From: Micropterix aruncella
Lineage: Eukaryota > Arthropoda > Insecta > Lepidoptera > Micropterigidae
Direction of reading: 5' to 3'
Length of the DNA stretch: 64,000 nucleotides
NCBI GenBank assembly: GCA_944548615.1
Contig: OX155972.1
Coordinates: forward strand, 1,285,854-1,349,853
Positions 53,830 through 64,000 of this stretch are shown piece after piece. The notes below the pieces were generated by a model, which was not told the origin of the DNA, searched no databases, and saw only the letters and a program-made list of their open reading frames with translations. Each line of letters opens with the position of its first letter. Position 1 is the first letter of the stretch. Made by a program: the position numbers and the translations under genes.

Positions 53830-54450
53830 ATACTTAAGAAGATTCCGTGAGCAACTTCATTGGCTTCCTATTCGCAATCGAAGAAATTTTCATACGTTGT
53901 CGTTACTCTACAACATACTCAATAACCCCACTTCACCCTCCTATCTAAAGGAGAATTTCCACCCTTTGGGAGGCCACGGTCTTCCACTTCGATCAAGCCG
54001 GGATAACACACTCGCTATTCCGATACATCATTCTTCTGTTTACACGCACTCTTTTACAGTCCATTCTGCTCGTTTATGGAATCAGCTCCCTCACTCTATC
54101 AGGCATGCACCTTCGCTGCATACTTTCAAAAAATTGTTGAAGAAACATCTATTTTTACACAGCCACTAACCAAATACCTCACCTTGTCCTCTCCTTTATC
54201 CTTCCCTGGGCAACCTTAGCATAAGTTACTGACATGTATCTGTATAAGTTTATTTTAAATTTAACTTTACTACTTCTTTGTGTATTGTACGGTGAAAATT
54301 AGGAATTATTTTATCAAATGGTTGACTGTAAGATATCGCTATAGCGATAAGTCCGCCATTTGTGCATAAATTGTCTTTTTTATAAAACCAGTGTAATATT
54401 CATTAAGTTATGTTTTTATAGCACAATAAAGCTATTCTATTCTATTCTAT
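53830..54450 (+). mobile_element. LINE 3' end with TATTC tail
   Basis: RT C-terminus 53897-54169 (LLYNILNNPTSPSYLKENFH, HPLGGHGLPLRSSRDNTLAI, SFTVHSARLWNQLPHSIRHA), a 3' UTR, then CTATTCTATTCTATTCTATT at 54431-54450. It is the better-preserved relative of 17041-17490. Confidence 0.8.
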
Positions 54451-55011
54451 TCTATTCCGAACTTCGATACATCTCATACTCATCTCATCAAAACTCCGAA
54501 ACATCTCATAATTAATGTAAGTTTTACTAGTCATAAATATTCTAGATAAATAAGTCTTTCTAATGTTAAATACGTTATTTTTATTGGAGAGGTGGGTCCA
54601 GCGTCCATACATTTTTGCTTCGTTTCATCCATATTTCCCTTCGTTTCATCCGATTTTCGAATGATTCAGGTGGTACGAATCGTCCGACACCTGTAACTCC
54701 TCCTGTTTTTTTGCTAAAACGTGGAAATGTAAGGGGTATTGGGGGGTGGTGCGGGAGGAGAAGTATAAGAGATGGGGGTTGGTGGTCCACAATAAATGTA
54801 TCCACTTCATGAGCCTGGCTGAGGAATTAATTGGCCAACATTTCGCGTAATATTTCCTCTCAGGCACTTTTTCGGCTCGAGGCGAGCGACGTCTCGAGTG
54901 GGAGGTACAAAGCTACTGCCATTGAGAGATGGATATTGTTTCATTTCATTTCGATTTCAGCTCCACTTAGTGTAGGTACGAAGGCTGAACGATAAGTATC
55001 AGAATCGACGA
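54451..55011. other. Unassigned
   Basis: Overlapping short frames on both strands around 54581-54867; no domain seen. 54840-54920 is GC-rich. Confidence 0.4.
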
Positions 55012-55125
55012 TAATAAATAATAATAATAATATATACTCTTTATTTGCACTTAATAATGTTACAAAAAGGCGAGCTTATTGCCACATTGCTATGTCTTAC
55101 AACTAACCTAATCACAACTTGGGTT
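55012..55125 (-). mobile_element. LINE 3' terminus with AAT tail
   Basis: AATAAATAATAATAATAATA then CTCTTTATTTGCACTTAATA and AAAGGCGAGCTTATTGCC, as at 44105-44180. Confidence 0.7.
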
Positions 55126-55558
55126 GTCGACTACAGCGGGCGAGCCCGTCACCTCAGGAAGTTTTAACGATTAGTCGTTCTATCTCCCTGAAGTGAGCGC
55201 AGAAGACTTGGGGACAAAACAGTCCACCGTCTAGCTACGCCACAAGCCCGTAAGAGGCCAACGCCTTAACCGTGAGATAGCCAGGAATGTTACCCAGCGG
55301 GCCGACACTCACGCCCTTACTTCCAATTGTGACCAGATTTCTCCGGTCTCTCGATTGGTTACGAGTTCGAGGTCGCTTGCGCGGTCCTCTCCCTTACGAA
55401 GCGGTGAAACGGAGTATACCGAATCTATCGCGGACCAAGGCGTCCTTTGCCCGGCTGTTCACCCGGAATCGGGTAGCCGAATGGGCGTTTGAAGAGCAGT
55501 TGCAGTAAGGTTAACAACTAACCTCGCTCTATAGGAAATAAAACTGTTTCCGGACCGG
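55126..55558 (+). repeat. Rep700, 5' two-thirds
   Basis: GGTTGTCGACTACAGCGGGC, hairpin GTCACCTCAGG...CCCTGAAGTGAGC (55148-55200), then the usual order to CTATAGGAAATAAAACTG. Confidence 0.8.
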
Positions 55559-55935
55559 GCACGATAGGCGTTACAGAAAAACACGACTGGCGTTACAGAA
55601 AATCATGACTGGCGTTACAGAAAGTGAACTATTGTATTTATGATAATTTTTAGTACGGTTTTTTATTAAATATTTGTGGTGTTGTGTATTTATCCATATA
55701 GATACATGTGTATTTCCGGAATGTACTGAATTAGACCTTTCATTTGACACTAAGCACGATATATTTATGTTAATTATTGACATTTGGTCATTTGGACATT
55801 TACACAACCACTTACTTGATATTTGGACAGTTAAGGTATCCCCGTTCGGGATGAAATAAAGATTCTAATTATTTTACAGACTTCTAAATCGCTTTAAGCG
55901 TTTAGAAGTTATGGTGGAATAAACAAACAGAAAAC
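55559..55935 (-). repeat. Family B copy 6 (minus)
   Basis: ACGACTGGCGTTACAGAAA occurs about twice at 55582-55625; then reverse complements of TAATTATTGACATTTGG and AGGTCTAATTCAGTACATTC; ends in ATGGTGGAATAAACAAACAG, the complement of the TTCCACCATAAC block. Confidence 0.6.
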
Positions 55936-57294
55936 ATACATAGATGAAACCTAAACAAATAATCTCTAACATGCCCTGAAAAAATTACCTCTAACATGCC
56001 TTGAAAACTGAGCTCGTAAATTTTCCATGACGTCGTACATGTCTTGTTGGCATGTAGGTCTGACATATAAAGCGACGATGTATTAGCTAAATTCTTTGTT
56101 TTTCTATTCGTATGAAAAGCTACTTCAAAATTAACGATATCATGCATGTCTTCGCTTATTAGATGTTTCAAACTGTTAGGATACTGTAGATTTTCAGTAT
56201 TCGGAAACAAACGTCGAATTTTGTTGTGTTGTGATTTTGTCACGGACACAAAGTTTCTAGGACCATAATCAGGACCATAATCTGACCACAGACCATAATC
56301 TAAATTGGGAAGCTCACATCAATAATTTATGTCTAAGTCTATTCTATCTGCGGTATTTACTATCCGAAGAATTAAATTTCTCAGCGGGGAGAGTGCGACT
56401 TTGAGCGTGTATCTTGCATGTTTCCACTCGATGCTGTCGTATGCGATCCTTGTTTGAGGGAATGCCACGGACAGTAGCCGAGCATTCGTCCTCCAAAAGC
56501 AGGCGATGAGAACGATATCCGGTGTACGAATAGACACACATAGCGCGTCTCATTTCAAGAAATACAAAGTTCTTTAAGAGTCGCCTTAAGTGGTACCTCA
56601 CAGATAAGGCGTTTTACTCACTGGAGGAATATTACTCGAGTGAAGTCTAAAATGCTTTGGTGGTTAAAGTGTTGGGTTTAAGTTAAATAATATGGAGAGT
56701 GGAATGTAAGGAAGGTTGGTTATTTTAAAGGGATTATAGGCATCATTAAGGAGAGGAGAAGGAATCAAAGTTTATGCACCTTTCTATTTTTCGCGCGATT
56801 CCTTGCTGCAATTTCACTCCAAATGTCTCCAAATCTTCGGCTGACCAGCTCACGAACGCGATAATTACTATCACAGCACGACAACGAGAACACTCAACCA
56901 GGAGCACGTCTGGTTCGGCCGGCGCGTAAATTATCACTGATTGGGAAGGTAGGTAGGAATTAAATATATATTATACGGTATAATTGAAAATGGCCTAGAC
57001 ATAAAGTGTTTATTGATTTCTTTGCATTTTCTCTTATATTTCCTCTTTTTACATTATTTTTGTATTTTTTTTTCGTTTTTTTTTGTTTACTGTTATTTTT
57101 TCTTTACGATAAAAAAAATGTTTCTTTGCTTATATGTATGGATGTTTGCTAATCTGTATCTGACTTGTATACCAGTATACTAATAAAATGAATATGAATA
57201 TAATATGAATATGGATACGGCATCAGCGTATATTCTCAGTTATTTAGTGTATGCTAAAATAACATACACGAGTGTACGCTTAACATACACGTAC
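55936..57294. other. Unassigned, about 1.3 kb with minus-strand frames
   Basis: Minus frame 56249-55902 starts MSVTKSQHNKIRRLFPNTEN and keeps a plausible soluble composition to about 55980. Minus frame 56537-56319 includes AYDSIEWKHARYTL, faintly like the Asp motif of LINE RTs. Minus frame 56937-56746 is short. None can be assigned; the first two deserve a homology search. 57000-57120 is T-rich. Confidence 0.3.
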
Positions 57295-57840
57295 ATGATC
57301 ACGAAACTAGTAGCAAAGCCAACATAGCCCTCTCCAAAGTCCGTTTGACTATGATCCAAAAGTCACTTGTGTATTTGGCCTATAAACTATTTAATAACTT
57401 GCCAATGGAATACGAGATTTAGAACCAAAAATATTCAAATATAGAGTAGAACAAACAATGGCTCATGGCACATGCTATTTATAAGATAGACGATGTTGAG
57501 AAAATATTATAATACCTTTATTATAGGTGCATTATTATTATCAAAAAAATATCATATCTCTAATTACCTCTATTATTCTTATGCTAAAACATACGAGGTA
57601 AACCTCGTAGTAATATATTGATAATATTTGATTATGCATTATGATTATTGTCGTTTTACGTGTGACATTATTGAGTATTTATGTTTTAATTTGTCGGACT
57701 TTTGATTATTATTTAGTATTATTTTTACTGCTTTGAAAAAAAAGGAATTATATGTTACATTTATATTTTTATCATTGTGTTTTAAACAATTAGGATTATG
57801 ACATATTTAACTGTATTTGCTATTTTGGATAAATAAAAGA
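57295..57840 (+). mobile_element. LINE 3' fragment
   Basis: HETSSKANIALSKVRLTMIQ then KSLVYLAYKLFNNLPMEYEI, a stop, and a worn continuation is a LINE RT C-terminus. A 3' UTR follows and ends in GGATAAATAAAAGACTATTG near 57840. Confidence 0.65.
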
Positions 57841-58190
57841 CTATTGACTATGTTTGTGCATAAGCGATTTGTTGTACAGAAGGTAGGTAAGGTATGTTAT
57901 ATGGCTACTCCGCTGAACAATGGAGGTAGGTATAAACGGTTGCCTTCAACCGGCAATATATTACCAGTACCAGGGGATCGCAAACCCTACATCCGCACAC
58001 CCCTATCAACCTCCCGCCTACATGTCTATTGCCTATGGCCTATAATATACCAGGTTAGGTTGTTCATGCCTCTAATGCAGTACACTCCTGTCGCACCCTG
58101 CGAAAACATCGCACATTATAAATACAGCATCACATCTACTAACATTTTAACTTTATAATTATAGACAATAATTATTTATTTATTGCAACC
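57841..58190 (+). other. Unassigned
   Basis: One 113-residue frame (57817-58158) without domain. Contains TATGTTATATGG and GGTAGGTATAAACGG. Confidence 0.35.
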
Positions 58191-58610
58191 CAACCCTGGG
58201 TGCAGCAGAAATATCATTGGGAAATTTAGGACGGACTATCATAATTGAGTGCTATACAAAATTTCGTTTCTGTGTTGTTGACCGTTGAGGAGTCCCCTCG
58301 CCGGGACCCAACCCTGGGTGCAGCAGAAATATCATTGGGAAATTTAGGACGGGCTTTCATAATTGGATGCGTATCAGTGCTATTGACTGTGGAAGAGAAG
58401 CCTAGCCGGGAGACAATCCTGTGTATAGAATCAAGTCATGCTCGCCATAAAAATGCATTGTTATCGGAACTGAACCAGCAAGTAAAATTTCGACTTCATA
58501 TGATAAGAGGAAGTGGTTTTAATTTAGCTTGCAAGATTCGACCTAAACATACTAGTGTGACGGAAGGCCGACTCTCACTGACTCCAAGATGTTCAGTGTG
58601 AGAGCCGGGC
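58191..58610 (-). repeat. Family E with a 118-bp tandem unit
   Basis: CAACCCTGGGTGCAGCAGAA starts at 58191 and at 58309, giving two units offset 118 bp. It is followed by GTGTATAGAATCAAGTCATG and CATAAAAATGCATTGTTATC. Reverse complement of the block at 32725-34150. Confidence 0.75.
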
Positions 58611-59467
58611 GTCAACAAGTCCTTTTACTCCGTAATAAGATGCAATGTATGTTATCAGAACGTTTTATTTATTATCGGTATATCGATTTAATAATTTATT
58701 TATCTTGATTTGAATATTATGCCGTATCGTACTATATTGCCAGTATAACGTCCCCGAATAATTATCGCGGCGCGCGGCGAGGAAGGTAAGGAATTGATTT
58801 CTGTACCTCAGAGTATCTCGACTCTCGGGTACTTTACTACTGTCTGTTGGAGGATCAGACGGATAGTTGGTTTAGCTTGGTTATGCAGGAAGAAAAGATA
58901 TGTCATCGCAAGGTTTACGCTATATGCATTAACCAATTAAGGAACCGGAGTTGAGTACTTGTGCACTGTCTAGGGGGAGGAAGGAAAGGTTACCTTTTGT
59001 ATCAGAGATTCTGTGTCTCCTCGATACTTGCTCGGGTCTGCAGGAGTGACAGGCCTCAGCTAACTCAACTCGATAAGGCAGGAAGAATGAGGTGGTAGCA
59101 CTGGCTAATGCATTGACCGGCTCGTGAAGAGTCGTAGCTACAGAAGCGCTCACTAGGAGATGACCACTCGAGGAATGATACTGATTGGTCAAATTTACTG
59201 GGTTATATAACCTGATAAATGACGCAATCCTGAAAGGAGTGATGAAATAAGTATGTCAATCCTCTCGATTTGGAGAAATTGGCATGACTCACCGCCTGTG
59301 ACTCCATTAATTACCAAAATTCGATGGAATTTAATAGCAGTGCACGTGCAGAATAGATTGTATTTGCGTCAATGAATTTCTACAGAATTCATTGGTTAGT
59401 CATGCTTTTGTTGACTGTATGTAGGTACTAAAGGACCCTACACTAGCATACATAAATACATATATTC
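58611..59467 (+). mobile_element. LTR-like repeat F, copy 3, and flanks
   Basis: About 58780-59440. GACCACTCGAGGAATGATAC at 59161, then TTATATAACC (TATA-like) at 59202, TGACGCAATCC and GTATGTCAATCC. It parallels 26520-26600 and 41160-41440. 58611-58780 has nothing recognisable. Confidence 0.45.
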
Positions 59468-59781
59468 TGGGTCCGATTGCGTTTCGTTGTGAGCTAAAAC
59501 TAAAATTAGTTCATGCGAACGAGATAGAGCAATACGTTAGAGCGGAATATGAAACGAACGATCGTCGATAAAAACTACCTGTCGAACTTATACTCATTAG
59601 AATAAATTATAACACATTTCGTGCGGTGTTAGATTCAGATGATTTATCTTTGGTGGGTAGTTTTAATGCGAAAAAGTGATAACCGTTCATTTCAGATTCC
59701 GCTCTAGCGTAGGTATTGCCCTGTCTCGTTAAGACGAACTTATTTCCGATTTTAGTTCACTAAGAAACGCAATCGAGCCCA
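59468..59781. mobile_element. 300-bp MITE with long TIRs, copy 2
   Basis: TGGGTCCGATTGCGTTTCGT to AACGCAATCGAGCCCA. Overall similar to 837-1136, with small insertions. Confidence 0.8.
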
Positions 59782-59829
59782 GTGACACACATTGCAAGGA
59801 AAATAAAAGCTTGAAACAATTTCGATTCT

Positions 59830-60045
59830 TTTTTTCAGTAGGTATTTTATTTTATTTATTTTTTTATTTAATAAAGAAAAGCATATTTTACGGCAATACA
59901 TTGTAAGTTTAATATTATAGGCTTAAATGTAAATAATAGCAAAATAGAAAGCACCGCAGACCAAATTTTTTGAAATCAACGCCGCCTAACTAGGCCTAGG
60001 CCCGTACTTAGGCAAGCGTACCAAGTAGAGTGGCTTGTATATAAA
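59830..60045 (+). repeat. Family C, copy 3
   Basis: T/A-rich start, TTTACGGCAATACATTGTAA, CAGACCAAATTTTTTGAAAT, CTAGGCCTAGGCCCGTACTT, ends at GAGTGGCTTGTATATAAATA. Confidence 0.7.
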
Positions 60046-61447
60046 TAAATAAATGGAAAAATGATATCGCAATAAATATTTAAAGAATCATATTTAAATA
60101 GTCCGAGTATACAATTATATATAAAATGTCCATGTTACAAGTTAAAATATATATTTCAATATAATTCAATTAAAAATAGAACAAAAACACAAGAACAGCG
60201 ATTCAACAACGTTTATGCAACGTGTTATCGAAGTGTAAATGGTGTGAAGCGGGTGTTAGAGTGTTATAGGCGCAGTGGCAAATCCCTCACGCAGACTAAT
60301 GTATCGATAATGTATCGGGTATTTTGGCGGGCGTATTTCAGTTTAGCCCTTGCGTTGTCGGCCCAAGGGACACAATCGCCCATCGCACATCCACTACGTT
60401 CGTTCGGCGCTCACTTTACCATCAGCTGTACTTTACCGAAGCCGTGACTTGCAACTATTTATATAAACGCACACAGACAAGAGTATCGTATTATTTTTTT
60501 AATAAAAATTTTGGCAGAAACATCACCGGTACAATAAAATTATAAATTTTAGAAGGGAAAATATTGTGAACGTGCAAATATTTTTTTAGGTGCTGGAAAT
60601 TATTATGTTAAGCCCTCCTGTGATGATTACGACCATTTCCAGTTATAAGTCTGTCTGTCTGTGTTTATTCCCTCACGATAGCGCCCAAATTCTTATTCCG
60701 ATTGAATTGAATCTTGGCATGCAGACATCACTTCTCATGGCAAGAGTTCAAAAGGTTAAAATCTGTTCACCAGGGCGGAGCATTAGCCATATTTCAACCT
60801 CTGAATATTAGACTTAGTCATGAAATTAAGTACACAGATGCCTTTTTGAGCCGAAATTACACTGAATTTTCGTCGGTCAGTATATTTGCGTAGACGATTG
60901 AATCGAATATGTTTAACGCGTTCTCAATATCCGCGCTCGTCGCCAACTATCCCTTTCAATGAGGCCAACCTCCTTTACGAAGGGACGTCACGCTCAAAAT
61001 CCTTTCATAATATTTTGTCCACTTGCCGGGAAAGTTTTGGTCAGGTTCCACATTTTTTAAGCTATTGCATAGCTTTTATCGCGGGCCTAGGCCAGCGCGC
61101 GGCGACCGAATGAAGAAATTTCTTAACGAAAATTAATGATTTTAAACTGATAATTACGTCTTAACGAGTACTGCTTACGATTCGAAAAAAATATATGTTA
61201 AACAAGAATATTTTCCTAATATTCTTAGCTTTGAATATTTTAGATTTTGTTTATATTACATAGTGTAATTAATTTGTGAAATTAGGTCTAACCGAACACA
61301 AAAACGACTACTACGCAAATACTATCTGGCGTATTATTATGAAACCTGCATCATTTTGAAGATAATTTAATTATCTATCTTTTTATCTACGATTTTTTTC
61401 GAATAATTTGTTTTTTTTTGCTTTATCGAATAAAAAATTCGTGCGCG
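60046..61447. other. Mostly unassigned
   Basis: 60690-60765 shares a motif with 16936-16995. 60200-60480 is GC-richer and contains frames of about 70 residues on the plus strand without domain. A TTTATATAAACG box sits at about 60460. 60886-61113 holds another featureless frame. Confidence 0.4.
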
Positions 61448-61541
61448 GCGCTCTATCGGAAAACGTTTAAATTATTCCGAATTATTTGCTTCCGCAGCCG
61501 CAAATGATTCGGAATAATTTCAACGTTTTCCGATAGAGCGC
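61448..61541. repeat. Hairpin with 42-bp arms and a 10-nt loop
   Basis: Arm 1 61448-61489 begins GCGCTCTATCGGAAAACGTT; arm 2 61500-61541 ends AACGTTTTCCGATAGAGCGC. Only two mismatches. Loop TTCCGCAGCC. Confidence 0.92.
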
Positions 61542-62328
61542 AGTTACCTGATATCAGAAAAAATAAAATAAATAAATAATTATAATTGCATAGGTTGTTA
61601 AAAATGCTATGCAATAGCTTTACCGCGGCAGTCCCCGAGTGCCACACGTATTTTTTTTTTGAATAATCAAATCGGGATGCATTAAACATGCATCCCGATA
61701 TGATCAATTAAAACAACTTATTTTCTAAAATAAACATAGCGTTGCAACAGACGAGGAAAAGGCAACCTGAGGAAGACGGACGTCGGCAAGTCTCCCGGAT
61801 TTCGATGGTGAGTGGTTCACTATGCGCAAATGGTTACGACATCACATCAACTAGTCGTGGCTTATGACGTTATGCGAAAATTTGACAGATTTTTTCCATA
61901 GTCATCGCTAACTGTGATATGTACGTGGACGACACGGTTAGTGTCTTATGGTACCCAGGCGATAGATCTCACGGCCAGTTTCTGCTTAACTCGAAAGCGT
62001 TCTCGGTCAGCAGCATAGCCCCAAAGCTCCAAGCCATACGACAGTGGCGCAACAAGCACCAACTCATCACAATGTGCATCAGTACGAGAGTAACACCGGA
62101 CCGCGCTCTTTACCACAACGTCTAATATTTTGGTCTATGCCGCCGGATGTACCTGTTTGCCGTTATGATGGCTGATTGACCGTAAATTGAAGTAGATGAA
62201 ATGTGTTTTGGTGACATTTAAAACCAGCTATGCGGATATAAACTCAGTAGGTAAAATATGCGGATCCATATATCATACAACAAGAAAAATATATAATTTT
62301 TTTACCATTTTGTTATTACGGTTTTATA
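61542..62328. other. Unassigned, possible Rep700 and RT traces
   Basis: 61740-61830 contains CAACCTGAGGAAG and GGTGAGTGG spaced as in the Rep700 hairpin, but nothing else fits. 61919-62125 encodes MYVDDTVSVLWYP and LQAIRQWRNKHQL, which may be an RT palm (YVDD) followed by its usual Trp/Asn stretch. Both are weak. Confidence 0.3.
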
Positions 62329-62830
62329 CAGAACTATCTATTGCCCGCGGCTTCGCTTCGCGTATAGTTTCGAATCGATTTGTTAATTTAAGTAGGGTGG
62401 CGTTTATTTGCCTTTTTAGACGCTACCTTTAGTTATATAGTGCAAGACGTCCCCCTCAGATGCACGCTCCCTATATCGTACGTACTCGTCTTGCTCCTCG
62501 CCACCCGCGCCGCCTTCCTCTGAACGCTGATCTTGCCGGGCCATCAGCCGCCGCCGCCTGCTAGGTATCTCGGGGTGCTTGCACGCTTTACTAATTTCAT
62601 GATATCTCTATAACTATATCACCTAAGAACTTACAATAGGTACATGACTAATTTTATCTTTATTAACCACCCGTAATATTGGATTATTTTATTTAGATAA
62701 GAATTCCTGTTTTATTGCTAATGTATTCAACAAACACTGCCTACTTATTTTTCTTATTTTTTTTTTACTTAAAAGCAGTTATTGTAGCTTAAATATAAAA
62801 GTTGGATATATGCTGTCCCTGACTTTTTTA
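62329..62830 (-). mobile_element. Helitron-family copy with empty piggyBac site (minus)
   Basis: Plus strand starts ACTATCTATTGCCCGCGGCT. Its reverse complement is collinear with 42901-43347 and, across TTAA at 62789-62792, with 41700-41739. The left terminus CTAG has become CTAT. The far end is truncated near 62830. Confidence 0.75.
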
Positions 62831-63225
62831 TAGATCTCTCTAAGGGGCTCCCTAGATGATCAATCATGCTTGACAAGCATCGCGTAGCGGGCTGAAAGGG
62901 GATCGTAAACCGCGGGAAGAATGAAAATATTTTTTTAAAGTAATTACCAAAAATGCCTAATTTTGTAGTTTATACCAGGGAGTCAAGTAATTCATCAATT
63001 AATTACGTCTAATTAATGTTGATTACGTCTAATTAATACATTAACAAATATTATGATTTCGAAAACGAATATTGATCACAATAAAATATAGTCTATATCA
63101 CTCATTGATAATATATATAGCTTTCCATTAGTAAAAGAATTTATAAAATAGGATGAGTAGTTTTAAATCGTTTTTTTTTTCAGTCTTAATGTTTTGAATC
63201 GGATGATTTGAAGAAACATTAGGGC
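62831..63225. other. Unassigned
   Basis: AT-rich; a short tandem of ATTAATTACGTCTA at about 62995-63035. No gene. Confidence 0.45.
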
Positions 63226-64000
63226 GGTGTCGACTACAACGAGAGAAACCGTCAACCCAGGTCGTTATAACGATATGCAATCGCTATTTTAGCCGTAAGG
63301 TGAGCGTAGAAAGCTTAGAGACAATACAAATCTACTGTCTAGCTATGCCAACATGCCCGTCAGAGACAAATGACTTACGGCGAGGCACAGGGAAAGGTTC
63401 TCAGCCTCGCCCCCTGACTATCAGTTTTGAAAGGATATCTTCTTCTGGAATTAGCCATCAGAATACCTTTAACCTCCCGACTGATCACGACCTCTACCTG
63501 CCGTATGTTTAGCGGTGATTCGGTTTGAATCTATCGCGGACCAAAAGGCATCTTTTGTCCGGCTCTGAATTTAGGATAAGGTAGCCTAATGGTCATTTCA
63601 AGAGTCGTTAACGACAGGTCAACATTCACCCCCGCTGCTTAGGAGACAGTATTTTCCATAGTCTCCAGACTTCTTTAACAATTTGTCAGAGTGAACAACC
63701 TATTGGCGTCGCCGAACGGTGCACAAACCGTCCAGTCCAGGGATGCCATCCCGCTAGGAGAAACCGGTCCACCAGCTTTGAGGCCTGAGACGCGAGAGTC
63801 TTACCCGGAGTAGCCTTCCGCACGAGGAGGCTTCTGAATAGGAGCTGAGTCGTGAGTTAAGTCGATCCGAGAACAAATTGGATCTTATTGCCCAATCTGC
63901 ACGAAACCTAACGATTTGCAGAAACAACTAGAGCTGTCGACTACAACGGGCAAACCCATTACCTCAGGAAGTTTTGATGATATCATTCGTTCTGTCTTCC
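63226..64000 (+). repeat. Rep700 divergent unit and start of a second
   Basis: Unit 1 from GGTGTCGACTACAACGAG (63227) to about 63925. A second starts at CTAGAGCTGTCGACTACAAC (63928) and runs off the window. Offset of TGTCGACTACAAC is 707 bp. The hairpin of unit 1 is worn (GTCAACCCAGG ... GTAAGGTGAGC). Confidence 0.8.

Overview
The window looks like insect DNA, most likely from a moth or butterfly. It is AT-rich and eukaryotic, and almost everything that can be identified is a transposable element or dispersed repeat. The lepidopteran guess rests on Helitron copies that begin TCTATACTAATATTATAAA and end CTAG, on LINEs whose ORF1 has a baculovirus-FP-like C-terminus, on Penelope-like elements with GIY-YIG domains, and on a piggyBac-like element at TTAA. 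I found no convincing host gene, tRNA, rRNA or CRISPR. The dense nesting of old copies suggests heterochromatin, a repeat-rich intergenic region or a W chromosome; that is inference. All family names used here (Rep700, B, C, E, F, G) are mine and rest only on similarity between copies inside this window.

Layout. 0.8-7.7 kb: a Harbinger-like MITE split by about 6.2 kb of insertions, including a Penelope fragment and a nearly full-length LINE with both ORFs open and a 19-bp target duplication. 7.7-17.5 kb: RT fragments, a 709-bp Helitron, the first Rep700 copy, and a decayed LINE carrying an RTE insertion. 17.7-24.1 kb: family B copies split by LINEs and by a second Harbinger-like MITE that holds two tandem Rep700 units; then a nuclease-like ORF whose stop codon lies inside a hammerhead ribozyme. 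24.4-31.4 kb: pogo-type transposase remnant, LTR-like repeat, a second hammerhead motif, two (TA)n tracts of over 300 bp, more Rep700. 31.8-40.6 kb: family E, Rep700, a 726-bp Helitron, a hairpin-rich insertion. 40.6-49.1 kb: a Helitron-family copy holding a piggyBac-like element and a 572-bp tandem duplication, a TIR transposon holding a LINE and a Penelope, a Penelope fold-back, and hairpin elements. 49.4-64 kb: LINE 3' ends, families B, C and E, a second copy of the 300-bp MITE, a 42-bp-arm hairpin, the Helitron-family copy that keeps the empty piggyBac site, and Rep700 again.

How the parts relate. No cooperating gene set is present; the elements interact by insertion. Several insertions can be read against uninterrupted copies in the same window, giving relative ages. 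The least understood parts are Rep700 (about 710 bp, GC-rich, tandem or inverted, with a hairpin supported by base-pair covariation) and the nuclease-like ORF that ends in a hammerhead. Boundaries of degenerate repeats are good to tens of bases only.
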